NCBI GenBank assembly: GCA_017996625.1
Contig: JAGOGO010000005.1
Span: 1 to 54,392, forward strand
DNA length: 54,392 bases
DNA from: Deltaproteobacteria bacterium
GTDB lineage: Bacteria; Desulfobacterota; WTBG01; JAGOGO01
Direction of reading: 5' to 3'
Under the pieces are notes generated by a model. That model saw only the letters and a program-made list of their open reading frames with translations, did no database searches and was not told where the DNA came from. Shown here piece after piece: positions 40,099-49,073 of this stretch (its first letter is position 1; each line of letters opens with the position of its first letter). Made by a program: the position numbers and the translations under genes.

Positions 40099-40755
40099 TT
40101 ATTTCCTTTCTGCAATCGTTCTCAAAATTTCCACGATTTGATCCGGTTCCAGTCGTTTGGTGTAATCAGGATCAACGAAAGCATGAACAATGGTGCCCTC
40201 ACGATCTATAATGTAGGTTGCCGATATCGGCAGTTCGTAGCTTTCATCGCCGTTGGCGGCCGGGATGTCGATGCCGAATTTCCGATAAATCGGCCGCAGC
40301 CGCTCCGGTAGGATAAAGACCAAACCGAACTCACGGGCTACTCGGTTACCGACATCACTTAGCAAAAGGAATTTCACCTTGTTGGCAATCGCCGTCCCTA
40401 GTGATTTCTCAGGAAGCTGCGGTGAGACAGCCACCAGGGTTGCTCCTAATGACTCGATCTGTGGGGCCACGAGCTGCAAAGCCTGCAGCTCCAAACTGCA
40501 GTAGGGTCACCATCCGCCCCGGTAGAAACTCACTACGAGGGGACCCCGCTCCAGCAGGCGGACGGATGACACACTGTTTCCCGCGGCATCCGGAAGAACA
40601 AATTCCGGTGCCTGGTCCCCCACTTTCAGACTCCTCTCGACGATTCCCGACTGAGCCAGCCGCTCGATTTCATCCTGCATGACAACACGGGTCGCCTCTG
40701 GAATCTGCGCATCAAGCTGGTTCATCAGCGTTGCAATCGACTCCTTCAAGCTCAT
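40099..40755 (-). CDS. Peroxiredoxin-like selenoprotein (selenocysteine at in-frame UGA)
   Basis: The frame from ATG 40755 to the stop at 40099-40101 is broken by one TGA (40509-40507) exactly where peroxiredoxin-like proteins have the first Cys of CPYC: the sequence reads FYRGGW-U-PYCSLELQAL. I therefore read one 218-residue selenoprotein with Sec at position 83, not two genes. Residues 1-82 include VGDQAPEFVLPDAAGNSVSS; the C-terminal part has LVAVSPQLPEKS, KVKFLLLSDVGNRVAREFGL and ISATYIIDREGTIVHAFVDPDY, all of the AhpC/TSA PRX-like fold. A SECIS-like hairpin follows the UGA. A UxxC pair would catalyse peroxide or disulfide reduction. Decoding requires selA, selB, selC and selD, which are not in the window. 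Confidence 0.88.
40471..40491 (-). promoter_or_regulatory. Bacterial SECIS-like hairpin
   Basis: In the mRNA, 15 bases after the UGA, GAGCUGCA pairs perfectly with UGCAGCUC around the loop GGCUU. The apical loop begins 23 bases after the UGA and its first two bases are G, which fits the known bacterial SECIS rules (loop 16-37 bases from the UGA, G among its first two bases). Confidence 0.8.
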
Positions 40756-40912
40756 GCCATGATCCCTCCAAGTAAATGTATGTCTGTATCCGCTCTATAC
40801 ACGCATGGTACCAAAGAACCAATCTGCCTTCCACTCCTTTTTTTCTTATATGCGGCGCCGCCCGGGGTTGCCTCTCATTAACACCATTCACTCGTCCGAC
40901 ACAAAACAATAC

Positions 40913-40942
40913 TTGACCAACAACGCCCCTAAATGTGATATA
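40913..40942 (+). promoter_or_regulatory. Possible promoter of the HAMP sensor gene
   Basis: TTGACC (40913-40918), 18 bases, GATATA (40937-40942). The leader to ATG 41039 is about 90 bases. The match is only moderate. Confidence 0.35.
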
Positions 40943-41038
40943 CGTACTAAATGGCTATCGACTTTCTGTTCCGCGAGATGACGCACGGGAACGAACTAAT
41001 GGTAATGCCTCGCGATCATCCACAACAACGCTGAAAGA

Positions 41039-42151
41039 ATGCACATGCGTCTACCCATTCAAAGAAAGCTTTTTCTCAGTCATTTTCTTGCCGTGCTGCT
41101 GGTTTCCGGAAGCATCGGAACCTACTTTTATCTGAGTGCCATGGATAGTCTGATGGCAAGCCTGCAGCGACGCCTTAAAGGCAGCGCCGCTTTTATTGGT
41201 CAAGCGTTGGATGCTCGAGACGTTGATCCGGTCCAGTCGCCAGAGGACATTAACCTCCCTGTCTATGACGACTACCTCGATCGGCTGCGCACTTTTAAAG
41301 ATACTAATCATGATATCTCATATCTCTATATTATGCGCATCCAGGGCGAAAAAGTCGTCTTTGTCATTGATTCTGACGACAGTGAGGCTCAGGCCCTTCC
41401 TGGTCGCGAATATCGCTGGAGGGTGCCCGCCCTTCTCAAGGGTTTTTCCGAGCCGGCAGCAGATGAGCGGCTGTACGATGACGAGTGGGGCTCATTTATG
41501 TCAGGCTATGCTCCGATCCGTAATGGCGGAGGAACCTACCTGGTTGGCATTGATATGCGGGCCGACGAAGTGAGCCGTAAAGTTCACGCCCTGAGAATTT
41601 CAGGCATAATTTCACTTATTGGCTCGGTGCTTCTCGCCATTTTGTTTGCGCGGATTCTCTCGCAGCATTTCAACAGAAAAATTCGGTTTCTCACCGATCA
41701 GTGCGGCGCTATGGCAACTGGCCATCTTGATGGCCATATCTCCTACCGGCAAGGAGATGAGCTGGATACTCTAACTGAGGCATTCAGCCGAATGGCTGAT
41801 CAGCTGACGACCAGCCTCGATGAAAACCAGAAGGCTCGAATCTCTCTGGAAAAGGCCAAAGATGAGCTCGAGTTGAAAGTTGCTGAACGCACCGCTGATC
41901 TCCAGAACCTCAACGATCAGCTTCGCCGCGAAATTGAGGAACGCAAGATTCTAACCGGCCTTTTGCCCATTTGCGCGTCCTGCAAAAAGATCCGAGACGA
42001 CAAAGGATACTGGAGCCAAATCGAGAACTACCTGACGGCCCATTCCATAGCTGATTTCAGCCATGGAATCTGCCCGGATTGTGCTCGAAAGCTCTATGCA
42101 CAGATAGAAGGCCTCGGCCATGGCTCCAATCCTGCTGTAGACAAATCGTAA
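41039..42151 (+). CDS. Membrane sensor with extracytoplasmic domain, HAMP and Cys-rich output domain
   Basis: The 370-residue protein has two membrane segments (about residues 12-33 and 184-205) flanking a periplasmic sensory domain with YLYIMRIQGEKVVFVIDSDD and SGYAPIRNGGGTYLVGIDMR, a Cache-like pattern. A HAMP domain follows (ILSQHFNRKIRFLTDQCGAM, GDELDTLTEAFSRMADQL), then a coiled coil (KDELELKVAERTADLQNLND). It ends not in a kinase or cyclase but in LLPICASCKKIRDDKGYWSQ and HGICPDCARKLY, two CxxC pairs that could bind zinc or a redox centre. This C-terminal unit is seen at the end of many sensor proteins in Desulfobacterota; its biochemical role is not known. It may be a non-kinase receptor that signals through protein contact. 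Confidence 0.8.
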   Translation: MHMRLPIQRKLFLSHFLAVLLVSGSIGTYFYLSAMDSLMASLQRRLKGSAAFIGQALDARDVDPVQSPEDINLPVYDDYLDRLRTFKDTNHDISYLYIMRIQGEKVVFVIDSDDSEAQALPGREYRWRVPALLKGFSEPAADERLYDDEWGSFMSGYAPIRNGGGTYLVGIDMRADEVSRKVHALRISGIISLIGSVLLAILFARILSQHFNRKIRFLTDQCGAMATGHLDGHISYRQGDELDTLTEAFSRMADQLTTSLDENQKARISLEKAKDELELKVAERTADLQNLNDQLRREIEERKILTGLLPICASCKKIRDDKGYWSQIENYLTAHSIADFSHGICPDCARKLYAQIEGLGHGSNPAVDKS

Positions 42152-42206
42152 CTAACCGGCTGATGCGTATCGCCTCATTCACTTCCGGCCGGTCCATCCG
42201 ATTCAT

Positions 42207-43154
42207 TCAAAACGCAACGATCAGCCGCGCCTGATAGATTGCTCCTTCCGGTCTGTTTCTGACGTGGGTGTCGAATAATGCGTCGACCATCAGGCAGGCA
42301 TTCCACTTTTCCAGAAATCGGGTAATTACCGCCCCTGGCCCGAACGACAACGCACGCTCTCTTCCGCGAATGTCGGAGCCGTTGATTTCATCATCGCTTG
42401 TCTGATTCCAGTAGGTCATTACTCCTCCGGCCCGCACGCCAGGTATAATCTCATACGAGGATGCAACATTGACGTTAAAGAGATCTCCCGGCCTGAGATC
42501 GTCTTTTTCGGGGCCGAAGTTATGATTTTCCGTGTGCACGTGGTACATCAGGCGGCTACTTACGCTCCACTTCGGAAGCGGAAAAATCGTTGTCGAAAGG
42601 TATGACTCAAAGGTGTACAGATTATTTCCCACATTGAGGCTCTTCTCGTGGTCGTACTCACCGGTTGGACCCCACATGCCTACCAAAAATCGCCAGTACA
42701 GTGGTAGACTCAGATTCCCGGCGCTTATTTTTTTCTCATCGCTCTGTAGAAATACGGCGAAGAACGTATCTCCCAAGCCCTGATCATCCTCCCGTGCCCC
42801 ATTATTGTCGAGATGCGCAGTAATAAACGGTTGGATGATTTCGCCGCCGCAGTACCCGCCGAGCACCTTTTTCTTGCTGATGTAGACAAACTGATGCATC
42901 GATACGGTCGATGAGATCTCGAAGTTTCCCGGGGCACTTTCGCTTTTTACGCGGAGATCATGAGATTCAAAGTTGAAAAGATAAGTTGCATAATAAAACC
43001 CCGGCCCAGGAACAGCTGCATCGAGGAAGTTGGTTATCCCTCGATTCTGATATTCAGGCTGATAGAAACCAGAACAATCATCCGGGCCGATAATAAGGCT
43101 CAGTATGAGACCCAATACCACCGCTGTATTTTTCACAAACCATTCCAAAGTCAC
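42207..43154 (-). CDS. Outer-membrane beta-barrel protein, phenol MetA-degradation/SphA-like
   Basis: The 315-residue protein starts at GTG 43154 with GGGAGG eight bases upstream. A signal peptide is likely (VKNTAVVLGLILSLIIG). The rest alternates short amphipathic strands: GFYYATYLFNFESHDL, LYWRFLVGMWGPTGEY, SVSSRLMYHVHTEN, NVNVASSYEIIPGVRAGGVM and FGPGAVITRFLEKW. It ends in Phe (YQARLIVAF), as outer-membrane barrels do for BAM recognition. PGPGFYYATYLFNF and the later WGPTGEYD match the family of transporters linked to aromatic degradation. The substrate is unknown. No degradation genes are nearby. Confidence 0.72.
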   Translation of the reverse strand: MTLEWFVKNTAVVLGLILSLIIGPDDCSGFYQPEYQNRGITNFLDAAVPGPGFYYATYLFNFESHDLRVKSESAPGNFEISSTVSMHQFVYISKKKVLGGYCGGEIIQPFITAHLDNNGAREDDQGLGDTFFAVFLQSDEKKISAGNLSLPLYWRFLVGMWGPTGEYDHEKSLNVGNNLYTFESYLSTTIFPLPKWSVSSRLMYHVHTENHNFGPEKDDLRPGDLFNVNVASSYEIIPGVRAGGVMTYWNQTSDDEINGSDIRGRERALSFGPGAVITRFLEKWNACLMVDALFDTHVRNRPEGAIYQARLIVAF

Positions 43155-43659
43155 GTTTCATCCTCCCTTCACTTCATACAACAACCACATTTTGAACTCC
43201 AGGTGCCAAAAACTCAGGACCGTAAGCCGCGCGAGCCGCACTCAGTATCACAATGTCAGAGCACGCGCTGCGCCGTCCTTGCCGACCGCGCCGATACGAA
43301 GCGTTTCGATTTTAAGCAATAAATTCCATTCCATGCCGTCGACCCCGTTGAGACAAAAACCAGCGCATCGTGGAGGCTGACGCCGGCAGGAGCTAAATTG
43401 ATCGCCTAGTATAACGTTTGTTCAGACGGTTTGAAACAGATTTTTTATCGATTTTTCACTGCTTTTGCAGTTGCTTCGAAGGGCCCGTACTTCACCGGAC
43501 ATCCTGACGCTTTTTTTCTTTATCAGATGCCCGCGGTTCTACTAATACTGTATAAACCATTCCCTTTCTGGTATGATAACGGTCGGACTCACCGCCTGCT
43601 CAGCAGACCCGGCGGAAACGGCTTGCTGCAGTCATTTTGTTGTGCAAAAGGACATCACG
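43155..43659. other. Intergenic region upstream of glmM
   Basis: These 505 bases separate the divergent outer-membrane gene and glmM. The left edge holds the outer-membrane gene ribosome-binding site. Near the right end TGTATAAA (43549-43556) could be a -10 box, but no -35 box was found at the right distance. An open frame leads into glmM from 43573 but has no coding features. I see no RNA gene, and no glmS-type ribozyme or riboswitch. Confidence 0.5.
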
Positions 43660-45030
43660 ATGGGTAAATTGTTTGGAACCGACGGAGTCAGAGGAGAAGC
43701 CAACCGCTATCCGATGAATGCTGAAATCGCCTTTGCCATTGGCCAGGCCATTGTCTACCAGTTGAAAAAGGAGCACGCCCGCCCACGGATCGTCATCGGA
43801 AAGGACACCCGTATTTCCGGCTACATGCTCGAGAGTTCCCTCGAATCAGGCATCACCTCGATGGGTGGAAATCCCTACCTCCTTGGAGTGCTGCCAACTC
43901 CGGGAATCGCCTTTATCGTGCAGTCGATGCGGGCCCAGGCAGGCCTGGTTATTTCAGCTTCTCACAATCCCTACCAGGATAATGGCATAAAGATCTTTTC
44001 CGGTACTGGTTTCAAGCTCTCCGACGATCAGGAAGAGGCTATTGAAAACATGATGCTCAGCAACAGCCTTCACAGCCTGGTTCCCCCCGTCAGAGACATG
44101 GGGCAGGCCTTCCGCCTCGAAGATGCCAACGGGCGGTATATCGTTTTTCTCAAGAATACATTTCCCCGGGATCTCTCGATCGAAGGGATGAAAATTGTCC
44201 TCGATACTGCCAATGGAGCAACCTACCGCATCGCTCCCGATACATTTTGGGAACTCGGTGCCGACGTCGAGGTCATTCACAACACACCTAATGGTATTAA
44301 TATCAATGACTCCTGCGGATCCCAGCATACCGATGATCTGAAACAAGAAGTTCTCAGGAGCGGTGCGACTATTGGCCTTGCATTTGATGGAGACGGCGAC
44401 CGTCTTATCGCTGTGGACGAGCAGGGCAATGAGATCAGCGGCGATCAGATCCTCCTTATCTGCGCGATGATGCTCAAAAAGGACGCCAGATTGAAGAACA
44501 ATCTCCTGGTGAGCACAGTGATGAGCAACCTCGGCCTGCGTATCGCGTGTAAGCGCTATGACGTATCGTATCACGCGTCCAGGGTCGGTGACCGCTATGT
44601 TCTCGAAGACATGCTGCGGCTCGGCAGCGTCATTGGCGGAGAAGATTCCGGCCACATGCTCTTTCTCGACCACCACACCACCGGTGATGGCATCATTACC
44701 GCCCTGCAGCTGATCGCGGCCATGCTGCGATCGGGCAAGCCCCTCTCCGAACTCGCCGGTCTCATGGACATCTATCCTCAAAAACTCATCAATGTCGAGG
44801 TCCAAAGCAAACCTGACGTTTCCACCATCCCTGAGATCATGGAGGCTATCAGGAGCGCGGAGCTGGAGCTGGGAGACGACGGCCGCGTTCTCGTTCGATA
44901 CTCGGGCACACAGAATATGTGCCGGATCATGGTGGAAGGACCATCAGTCAGGATCACCGAGGCTTGCTGTCAGGAAATCGCCGACACTGTTCGCAGTATA
45001 CTCGGTGAAGAAACCGAATCAGCGCCGTAG
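43660..45030 (+). CDS. glmM: Phosphoglucosamine mutase
   Basis: GlmM converts glucosamine-6-phosphate to glucosamine-1-phosphate for UDP-GlcNAc and cell-wall synthesis. The start ATG 43660 has AAAGGA seven bases upstream and gives the usual N terminus MGKLFGTDGVRGEAN; an earlier in-frame ATG at 43573 is not supported. The 456-residue protein has the phosphoserine loop in GLVISASHNPYQDNGIKIFS near residue 96, the metal loop FDGDGDRLIAVDE near 245, the sugar loop GGEDSGHMLF near 327, and the phosphate-binding RYSGTQNMCRIMVEG near 413. Length is normal. The next gene is separated by 110 bases. Confidence 0.95.
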   Translation: MGKLFGTDGVRGEANRYPMNAEIAFAIGQAIVYQLKKEHARPRIVIGKDTRISGYMLESSLESGITSMGGNPYLLGVLPTPGIAFIVQSMRAQAGLVISASHNPYQDNGIKIFSGTGFKLSDDQEEAIENMMLSNSLHSLVPPVRDMGQAFRLEDANGRYIVFLKNTFPRDLSIEGMKIVLDTANGATYRIAPDTFWELGADVEVIHNTPNGININDSCGSQHTDDLKQEVLRSGATIGLAFDGDGDRLIAVDEQGNEISGDQILLICAMMLKKDARLKNNLLVSTVMSNLGLRIACKRYDVSYHASRVGDRYVLEDMLRLGSVIGGEDSGHMLFLDHHTTGDGIITALQLIAAMLRSGKPLSELAGLMDIYPQKLINVEVQSKPDVSTIPEIMEAIRSAELELGDDGRVLVRYSGTQNMCRIMVEGPSVRITEACCQEIADTVRSILGEETESAP

Positions 45031-45140
45031 GCTTATGCGCCTACTCGACACGTGTCACCGTTTTTCCGGGTTTCCTCCTCGAGGGCTCTTTTGCAGGAGG
45101 CAATCCACTCTCTTTCTCTATCAAAAGGAGGTTTGATACC

Positions 45141-47975
45141 ATGCGTCGCACACTCGTTCTTCTCCTGCTTGCGGCAAGCTTTCTGTTCTTCAACACTGCG
45201 TTTGCTGATCAAGCCGGCACGGTTGCCCTCAGCGCTTCTTCCCTGCCCATTCAATACCACGCTACCTGTGCTGCCGCGGGTGGTTTTGTTCTTGAATTCA
45301 CCAGCGGCACTTTTATTAATTCATACAGCCAGATAACGGTAACTCTGGACGAAGGTGTCGTGTTGTGTCACGATATCGATCTCGAGATTTCTCCGGGCGG
45401 GGAAACCTCGTCCTGGACCGGGAGCCTGGCCAGCGAAGGCAACATTCCTCCATCGGGTGCACCGGTCACTGATCCCACTCAGACCTCAACAAGCCAGGGC
45501 GGCGGCGTCTACTTCCGGGTTTTAGGAGATGCAGGTTCAAATGAGATACGAATAATGGTAGACAGTAGCTTTGGCACCGCCTCTCTGATAGTTGGAAGTG
45601 GTGCAAACGACAAGATCATTCTCCATATCCTTACCCAGGAGACGAATGCCGCCGATTTCCAGGCGCAGCCCGGAATTTACACTGATCCCGATCACAATGA
45701 AGCGTACACCCAAGCAGCGACCGCAGCAGAAAACACCCTTTTCATCAACACCACGGAGTGGAGCGAACAAACGGTCGATGCTCATTTTATTTCCGTAGAA
45801 AATTTCACATTTGTTCCCTCAACCGTCGAGATTGCGCATACGGAAACACCACCCCCGCCCCAACCACCGACCTATCGGGTAACCGGCCAGAGCAGTTCTC
45901 CACTCATTTCTTGCTCCTCACGATGCGGTGAAGCAGGCGACATTATGCTTTCCTTCGATAGCGGTGCCGTTATCCGGCCCGGAGACTATTTTGCGATTTA
46001 CCTGGAACCGGAAGTTACCCTCTGTAAGAATATCGATCTCGAAATATCAGCCGGCGGATCAGGAGCGCCGTGGAGCGGCGCCGCAGCTCAGGGCGGTAAC
46101 ATTCCTGCTTCCGGTGCACCTTTGACTGACTCCGGTCAACGTTCAAAAGCCACGGGGAACGGGATTTATTTTCATGTCACCGGGTCACAGGGAAGCAATA
46201 AGGTTAAGGTAACGGCACGCGGCAGTGACGACGACAGCCTTACCGTCGGCTATAAGAGTAGCGACCGCCTCGTGCTTGAGGTGCTGACAAAGAAGACAAA
46301 TACCGCAGGATACAGCAGCCGCCCCGGTGTTTATATCCGCTCCGAGAAAGACGGCAACTATTCTGTGCCGGCTACTCGCCAGGATACCACCCTTTGTATC
46401 GACATATCGCAAACGGATGCGGATACGGTATTAGGATACCTTTCCTGTGGTAACAATTTTGAAATTGAACCCTATTACCTCAAGGTAGCTCGTCTGTCTG
46501 AGCCGGTCAGTTATCACCTACACCTGTGTAGTGACACCGGTCCCGGTCAGATTGCGGTTCCGGATGCCGCTGATCAGGATTGTTTTTCTTTCGGGTATGA
46601 AACCGGAATCGGTTACATTCCGGAAACCGGGCCCGACAATGCTTCACGTAAACTTATCATTCAGACTGGCTCGGAAAACACCTTTTTCTCACCGGCCGAC
46701 TATCAAATTGAGCTCAAAATTCTCACTGCGGGAGTATTTTGGTCCAACGATCCAGTTTGTGCCGACGAGTATGCAACTGCAGTCGAAGCCTGCAGCAATG
46801 ATCCTGCCCAAACGGTTGTCGGTAGCCAAACTGATTATCAATACTGGACATCATCTGGCCAAGCAGCAACACCTGCCGCTCTCGGCGGCTCCAGCTCGAC
46901 ACCTTCGTGCTCTGGCTCCGGCGATGCATCGACCCTGCGCACCAACTGTGATGCAGTCATTTCCGGCTCAAACGTAGCCGCACTCAGCATCAAACTGCCG
47001 CGTCTTACCGGTGATCCTTCAGCAGTAACCATCGGTAGTGAGGTTTTGGTCCGCATCGCCATGTTCGGATGTTCCTGCACCGGCCAGATATTCAATGCCG
47101 CTATTTCCCTTGGCGTTCTTGCCTCACAGGAAACCGGCTTTCACGCGGTCATCGTCGGTATCAGCGACTATCCGGCGTCAAATAGCGACCTTACCCATGC
47201 TGACGACGATGCACGGGATCTTGCTTCCAGTCTTCTTGCCTTTCCAAACTGGAAATCCGACAACATCCAGCTTCTGCTCAATGAAAACGCGTCAGTGAAC
47301 GCTATTGTGAGCGCCATCACTGCAATGGGTAGCCAGGCTTCGGCCAACGACACGTGCCTCTTCTTCTTTTCCGGCTTGGGATCCAACCTGCACAATTCGC
47401 TCACTCCTAATGAATCGAACCCCGGCGCTGGTGCTTTGGCTGCCTACGATGGAATGCTCTCTTACGACGAGATCGCTGCAGCACTTGCCGGCCTGCCATC
47501 AAAAAGCGTGGTCAGCATCGTTGATGCTTCTCACGGCGGCTCTCCACTCCTTGATGCGGTGCTTTCCCGGGGCCGGATAAAATGTCTGCCCCGGTTCCAA
47601 ACCTACACAGTTGCCAGCGACGAACTGGTCGCTGATCTATCAGTGAACAATCAAGCAAAAGGCCTCACCGTAAGCTCGGGTGTGACCTTCTCGGCTTCAA
47701 ACGATGACGCTCTCGCTTGGGAATTCGATCGACTCCAACACGGCCTGCTGACGTATGCTCTTATCCGAGCGATTCAGACATTCGCAGACACGAACCAGGC
47801 TGCTGAGCTCTCCGCTGAAGCACTGGGAACCGCGACTATGAAAACGTTCGAGAACCTTTACTCTCAGTATCCGAAGCTCTACGACGTGCTGCAGCAGATG
47901 CCTGCGGTACACGACGCCTACCCTCCGGAAGCGCCGGCATCAGCAGAGATTCCGCTGCTTATCAAGCAACAATAG
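45141..47975 (+). CDS. Large secreted protein with two repeated beta domains and a degenerate caspase-like domain
   Basis: AAAGGAGG precedes ATG 45141. The 944-residue protein has a signal peptide (MRRTLVLLLLAASFLFFNTA, cut near FADQ). Two related domains follow: about 28-233 (CHDIDLEISPGGETSSWTGS, NIPPSGAPVTD) and 247-455 (CKNIDLEISAGGSGAPWSGA, NIPASGAPLTD), joined by the linker TPPPPQPPT. A Cys-containing region spans 456-660. The C-terminal part from about 667 (GFHAVIVGISDYPASNSDLT, DDDARDLASSL) is a C14 caspase-like fold. The catalytic His motif SGHG reads SGLG (Leu746), and DACHSG reads DASHGG (Ser797 for Cys). It is therefore probably a non-proteolytic pseudo-caspase. No anchor is visible. 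Function is unknown. Confidence 0.8.
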   Translation: MRRTLVLLLLAASFLFFNTAFADQAGTVALSASSLPIQYHATCAAAGGFVLEFTSGTFINSYSQITVTLDEGVVLCHDIDLEISPGGETSSWTGSLASEGNIPPSGAPVTDPTQTSTSQGGGVYFRVLGDAGSNEIRIMVDSSFGTASLIVGSGANDKIILHILTQETNAADFQAQPGIYTDPDHNEAYTQAATAAENTLFINTTEWSEQTVDAHFISVENFTFVPSTVEIAHTETPPPPQPPTYRVTGQSSSPLISCSSRCGEAGDIMLSFDSGAVIRPGDYFAIYLEPEVTLCKNIDLEISAGGSGAPWSGAAAQGGNIPASGAPLTDSGQRSKATGNGIYFHVTGSQGSNKVKVTARGSDDDSLTVGYKSSDRLVLEVLTKKTNTAGYSSRPGVYIRSEKDGNYSVPATRQDTTLCIDISQTDADTVLGYLSCGNNFEIEPYYLKVARLSEPVSYHLHLCSDTGPGQIAVPDAADQDCFSFGYETGIGYIPETGPDNASRKLIIQTGSENTFFSPADYQIELKILTAGVFWSNDPVCADEYATAVEACSNDPAQTVVGSQTDYQYWTSSGQAATPAALGGSSSTPSCSGSGDASTLRTNCDAVISGSNVAALSIKLPRLTGDPSAVTIGSEVLVRIAMFGCSCTGQIFNAAISLGVLASQETGFHAVIVGISDYPASNSDLTHADDDARDLASSLLAFPNWKSDNIQLLLNENASVNAIVSAITAMGSQASANDTCLFFFSGLGSNLHNSLTPNESNPGAGALAAYDGMLSYDEIAAALAGLPSKSVVSIVDASHGGSPLLDAVLSRGRIKCLPRFQTYTVASDELVADLSVNNQAKGLTVSSGVTFSASNDDALAWEFDRLQHGLLTYALIRAIQTFADTNQAAELSAEALGTATMKTFENLYSQYPKLYDVLQQMPAVHDAYPPEAPASAEIPLLIKQQ

Positions 47976-48008
47976 ACAGGCAGTGCGACAGCACCAGTAT
48001 TCTTCAGG

Positions 48009-48047
48009 AGAAGGAGCCAAGTCACATCGGCTTGGTTCCTTCTTTCA
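48009..48047 (+). terminator. Intrinsic terminator after the pseudo-caspase gene
   Basis: AGAAGGAGCCAAG pairs with CTTGGTTCCTTCT (one mismatch), and T-rich sequence follows. The remaining gap to 48350 shows no gene and no clear promoter. Confidence 0.72.
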
Positions 48048-48350
48048 TTTCTCGCGAGCCAATCACTTTCCCGGATGGAGCACGTCACTTCATAACACCT
48101 CTCCATAAAACTTTCTTCACGTAATGCTACACGCACTGTCATACTGAAAATTACTGTCCTTCTCTTGTGACAATACAGCATTTTCCCCAAATCGCGCGGC
48201 ACTCTCTGCTGTATTATTGATTTCAGACACCCTGTGCGTAACCGATAATTCCCCCGTGCCCACGACCCCAGGTCTCAGAAGGCAACGCCGCTCTTTTCTC
48301 TCGTGCAAGTCGGATCGGATTAGACACATTTTCACAGCAAAGGAGACACT

Positions 48351-49073
48351 ATGGATACCCGCAGTATCGAGGAACATTCCTGGGAACTCTCCCGCCGTCA
48401 ATTTCTCACTATCACCTCATCCACTGCGTGTCTTTTTCTGTTCGGCGGTCTCGTCACGCTGCTCAAAGCCGAACCTCTTCACCAATTACCTCCACTGCCC
48501 TATGCGGTCAACGCACTTGAGCCGGTTATATCAGCACGGACAATCGACTTTCATTACGGTAAGCACCATAAGGGATACGTAGACAAGCTCAACAGCCTCA
48601 TTGCCGGTACTGATCTTGCAAATATGTCTCTTGTTCAGATTATTCAAACCACATCAGACCAACCGGACCGGAAAACAATCTTCAACAATGCTGCCCAGGT
48701 ATGGAACCATACGTTCTACTGGTCCTGCATGAAGCCCGGCGGCGGAGGTGAACCACCGTCAGACCTGAAGCAGAAGCTCGACGCATCTTTCGGCAGCGCG
48801 GATGAATGCAAGGCGCAATTGGCTAAAGCTGCTACTGATCAGTTCGGAAGCGGGTACGCGTGGCTTGTTCTGGATGGTGACAGGCTGCGGGTTACCAACA
48901 CACCGAACGCCGAAAATCCGATGACCCAGGGCCTACAGCCGCTCTTTACGATTGATGTGTGGGAGCACGCCTATTATCTCGATTACCAGAATAAGCGGGC
49001 AGACTATGTGGACGGTGTTCTCCGGAAGCTGATCAATTGGCAATTCATTGCCGATAACCTGACTCGCCGGTAA
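48351..49073 (+). CDS. sodB: Fe/Mn superoxide dismutase with Tat signal
   Basis: The 240-residue protein is an Fe/Mn superoxide dismutase that converts superoxide to oxygen and peroxide. Metal ligands are His in [16 protein letters not shown], His in [12 protein letters not shown], and Asp and His in [23 protein letters not shown] and [10 protein letters not shown] lean towards the iron type, but metal use cannot be settled by eye. The N terminus [20 protein letters not shown] is a twin-arginine signal followed by a hydrophobic stretch, so export through Tat to the periplasm, possibly with membrane retention, is predicted. Cytoplasmic SODs lack this part. ATG 48351 is preceded by AAAGGAG. Confidence 0.9.
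   Translation: MDTRSIEEHSWELSRRQFLTITSSTACLFLFGGLVTLLKAEPLHQLPPLPYAVNALEPVISARTIDFHYGKHHKGYVDKLNSLIAGTDLANMSLVQIIQTTSDQPDRKTIFNNAAQVWNHTFYWSCMKPGGGGEPPSDLKQKLDASFGSADECKAQLAKAATDQFGSGYAWLVLDGDRLRVTNTPNAENPMTQGLQPLFTIDVWEHAYYLDYQNKRADYVDGVLRKLINWQFIADNLTRR

Noticed and set aside
40507-40755. Separate 82-residue gene ending at TGA, with a second gene starting at 40494
   Set aside because: Both pieces are in one frame, together make one peroxiredoxin-like fold, and the TGA sits at the active-site Cys with a SECIS-like hairpin; a selenoprotein explains all of this.
43954-44805. 283-codon minus-strand open frame inside glmM
   Set aside because: glmM is certain on the other strand; the antisense frame follows its codon pattern and has no motifs.
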